A stretch of 64,000 bases of DNA from an uncultured Caulobacterales bacterium. Lineage in GTDB: Bacteria; Pseudomonadota; Alphaproteobacteria; Caulobacterales; Caulobacteraceae. A program made the position numbers and the translations under genes. The notes beneath the pieces are model-generated. The model saw only the letters and a program-made list of their open reading frames with translations, ran no database searches and was not told the origin of the DNA. Positions 62,408 through 64,000 of the stretch are shown here, in pieces. The first letter of the stretch is position 1, and each line of letters opens with the position of its first letter. The stretch lies in assembly GCA_903862425.1 (NCBI GenBank), contig CAIOYC010000005.1:32740-96739 (forward strand). The letters run 5' to 3'.

Positions 62408-63022
62408 TTACGCTCGCACCTCCCTCACCCGCTCAAGGCCGGAAATATTGTCCAGCGTGATCCGTCCGCGACGAAGGGAAACCAGATCGGCTCGAGCGAA
62501 GATCGCAAGCTGGCGGCTGACCGCCTCCCGAGCCGACCCGATCTCAGCGGCAAGGTCCTCGTGCGTCATCCGCACCACGGCGCTCTGGGCGTTCCTCAGC
62601 AGCGCCCCCGCCAGCCTCGCAGGCAACCCAGTGAAGGCCAGCGTCTCGACCATGGCCTCCAGGTCCATAAATCGGCTGGCCACGGAAGACAGAACGACCG
62701 ATCGGAAAGCCTGGTCTTCGGACATCAGCCGGTCAAAGGCGGTTGGCGGGATCAGGACGGCGTCAAGATCGGTCTCTGCGATCCCCTCTGCAGCGTAAGC
62801 GCCGTGCCGAGCCAGGCACGAAAAGGTCTGAAGACAGATCTCGCCGGGACGTACCCGGTAGAGCACCAGCTCGCGGCCGGCGGCGGACGTCAGCCCAACG
62901 CGAAGGGAGCCAGAGCGTAGGGCGATGAAGCCGTGGCAAACATCATCGACCCGAAACAGGACATCCCCTGCGCTGGCCTTCAGGATGACCGCGCCAGGCG
63001 CGCGCGCAGCGAAATCCGCCAT
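62408..63022 (-). CDS. Crp/Fnr-family regulator with conserved cysteines
   Basis: A 204-residue regulator (219 from TTG 63067; GTG 63064 also possible). Cyclic-nucleotide-type fold, then a winged helix with MTHEDLAAEIGSAREAVSRQLA. The segment GEICLQTFSCLARHGAY has a Cys pair seven residues apart, shared with Crp/Fnr proteins found near DUF2892 genes; no N-terminal Fnr iron-sulfur cluster is visible. I infer sensing of sulfide or redox. Follows cydX on the same strand. Confidence 0.85.
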   Translation of the reverse strand: MADFAARAPGAVILKASAGDVLFRVDDVCHGFIALRSGSLRVGLTSAAGRELVLYRVRPGEICLQTFSCLARHGAYAAEGIAETDLDAVLIPPTAFDRLMSEDQAFRSVVLSSVASRFMDLEAMVETLAFTGLPARLAGALLRNAQSAVVRMTHEDLAAEIGSAREAVSRQLAIFARADLVSLRRGRITLDNISGLERVREVRA

Positions 63023-63112
63023 ATCAGACGGCTGTTCGGCGGCAGAGCTTCCGTGTTTCAGCACCAAGGCGGGATGATGGTGACGAAGGTCCGCGCGATG
63101 CAGTGGCGGCTT

Positions 63113-63232
63113 TCACTCATCGTCCTGTCCGTCGTCGCCGGAATCGACCAGGTGAAATTCGTGCCAGATGCCGTTGAGGATGCCGAAGGCGACTGCCAGA
63201 CCAAGGCCCAGAACCCAGGTGAAGTACCACAT
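63113..63232 (-). CDS. cydX: CydX small subunit of cytochrome bd oxidase
   Basis: A 39-residue protein: MWYFTWVLGLGLAVAFGILN then GIWHEFHLVDSGDDGQ, the usual CydX/CbdX sequence with one membrane helix and an acidic tail. CydX stabilises the CydAB oxidase. It starts 12 bases after the cydB stop with GGGAG upstream. Overlooked by simple length filters. Confidence 0.93.
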   Translation of the reverse strand: MWYFTWVLGLGLAVAFGILNGIWHEFHLVDSGDDGQDDE

Positions 63233-63244
63233 GCTTTTGGCTCC

Positions 63245-64000
63245 CTAGTAGAGGTCGGGGTTGGTGGTGAGCGCGCCAACCGTCGAGCGGCCGAACATCA
63301 CCTTGTAGGCCCAGGCGGTGTAGGCGAGCACGATTGGCAGGAAGACCACGGTGACCACGAGCATGATGAAGAGGGTCATGTGGCTGGAGGAGGCGTTCCA
63401 CACCGTCAGGCTCGACTTCGGATCGATGCTGCTGGGCAGGATGTAGGGGAACATCGACAAGCCGACGGTGGAGATGATCCCAACGGCCGAAAGCGAGGAG
63501 CCGGCGAAGGCCGGGACCTCCTTGCCCGCCCGGATGCCGACCAGGGCCAGAGCCGCCCCGGCGAAGCCCAGCACCGGCGCCACCCACATCCAAGGATAGT
63601 GGGCGAAGTTGGCGAGCCAGCCGCCGGGCGCGGCGATGCTCGCCGCCCGCAGCGGGTTGGACGGACCGCCGGGATCGACGACGCCATCGATCCGGAAGCC
63701 CAAGCCGCCGAAGGCCACGAAGGCGTAGCCGATGGCAAAGAGGAGGATTGCGGCGATGGCGGCGATGGAGCCGAAGGTGCGCGCACGGTCACGCACCGCG
63801 CCGTGCTCTGCCTTGATGGTCAGCCAGGCGGCGCCGTGGGTCACCAGCATGGCGACCGAGAGCAGGCCGCAAACCAGGGTGAAGGGGGTGAAGAGGCCGA
63901 AGAAGGTGCCGGTATAGGTGGCGCGCAGGTCGCTATCTAGGTGGAAGGGGATGCCTTGCAGGACGTTGCCGACCGCCACCCCGAACACCAGCGTCGGCGC
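63245..64000 (-). CDS. cydB: Cytochrome bd ubiquinol oxidase subunit II, partial
   Basis: The C-terminal 251 residues of CydB; the start lies beyond the window. Visible blocks are FGVAVGNVLQGIPFHLDS, about six membrane helices, WMWVAPVLGFAGAALALV, and the ending TAWAYKVMFGRST. Cytochrome bd reduces oxygen to water and resists sulfide, which fits the neighbouring sulfide genes. Followed by cydX. Confidence 0.95.
   Translation of the reverse strand, partial: APTLVFGVAVGNVLQGIPFHLDSDLRATYTGTFFGLFTPFTLVCGLLSVAMLVTHGAAWLTIKAEHGAVRDRARTFGSIAAIAAILLFAIGYAFVAFGGLGFRIDGVVDPGGPSNPLRAASIAAPGGWLANFAHYPWMWVAPVLGFAGAALALVGIRAGKEVPAFAGSSLSAVGIISTVGLSMFPYILPSSIDPKSSLTVWNASSSHMTLFIMLVVTVVFLPIVLAYTAWAYKVMFGRSTVGALTTNPDLY

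Noticed and set aside
62933..63940. 335-codon forward frame over cydB and cydX
   Set aside because: Low-complexity Gly/Asp/Glu composition and no domain; antisense to clear CydB and CydX proteins.
1..64000. CRISPR array, tRNA, rRNA, integrase, transposase
   Set aside because: No regularly spaced repeats, no cloverleaf I could support, and no mobile-element enzyme among the open frames.

Overview
The window looks like a high-GC alphaproteobacterial chromosome or large replicon, most likely of a Caulobacterales/Sphingomonadales type. The clues are a FixJ-type regulator, a BigR/SqrR-like persulfide regulator, TonB-receptor plus spinster-type MFS pairing, CydX/CydB, and very tight ATGA-coupled operons. 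This is inferred from gene families only: there is no rRNA marker, and I found no tRNA, CRISPR array or intact insertion sequence. Many genes are accessory, and two decayed gene fragments plus a 107-bp dispersed repeat point to past rearrangement.

Region 1 (1-11.2 kb) is a probable defence/DNA-processing island. A leftward operon (WYL regulator, WGR protein, CoiA-like nuclease, and a zinc-finger protein cut by the edge) diverges from a rightward operon (SbcD, SbcC, unknown helical protein, SIR2, HerA ATPase, KTSC protein) that ends at an intrinsic terminator. A 25-bp palindrome in the divergent spacer is the likely WYL operator. SIR2-HerA is a known NAD-depleting anti-phage pair; its union in one operon with an Mre11/Rad50-type nuclease is the most interesting thing in the window and mirrors the archaeal herA-nurA-mre11-rad50 arrangement.

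Region 2 (11.3-22 kb) holds membrane transport (EamA protein with a histidine-rich tail, small CDF protein, YeiH exporter with divergent LysR), a methyltransferase, an AraC regulator, a DUF1275 protein, and a cobalt-type nitrile hydratase/thiocyanate hydrolase operon with three separate subunits, a DUF302 protein and a Ni/Co permease.

Region 3 (22-36 kb) is a signalling block: chlorite-dismutase-like protein, soluble histidine kinase, AraC regulator, a response regulator with reversed domain order, a FixJ-like regulator and a 1837-residue kinase-like/ATPase/GAF/PAS/histidine kinase, followed by a TonB-dependent receptor, an MFS transporter and an AhpD-like protein.

Region 4 (36-51.4 kb) carries secreted hydrolases, two molybdenum sulfite-oxidase-family enzymes each with c-type cytochromes, SDR, CBS, NTF2-like and DUF983 genes (several present twice, one SDR copy decayed), WrbA, DUF305, a beta-propeller protein and Dps.

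Region 5 (51.4-64 kb) is a sulfide/persulfide response region. A leftward operon (SQR-like flavoprotein, thioredoxin 2, DUF2892, TolC, ArsR, methyltransferase) diverges from a rightward one (BigR-like ArsR, rhodanese, RND adaptor and pump, AhpD-like protein). A second cysteine-bearing ArsR, a DsrE protein, another DUF2892 protein, a Crp/Fnr regulator, CydX and partial CydB follow. Together these suggest sulfide oxidation, sulfane-sulfur handling, efflux, and a sulfide-resistant terminal oxidase.
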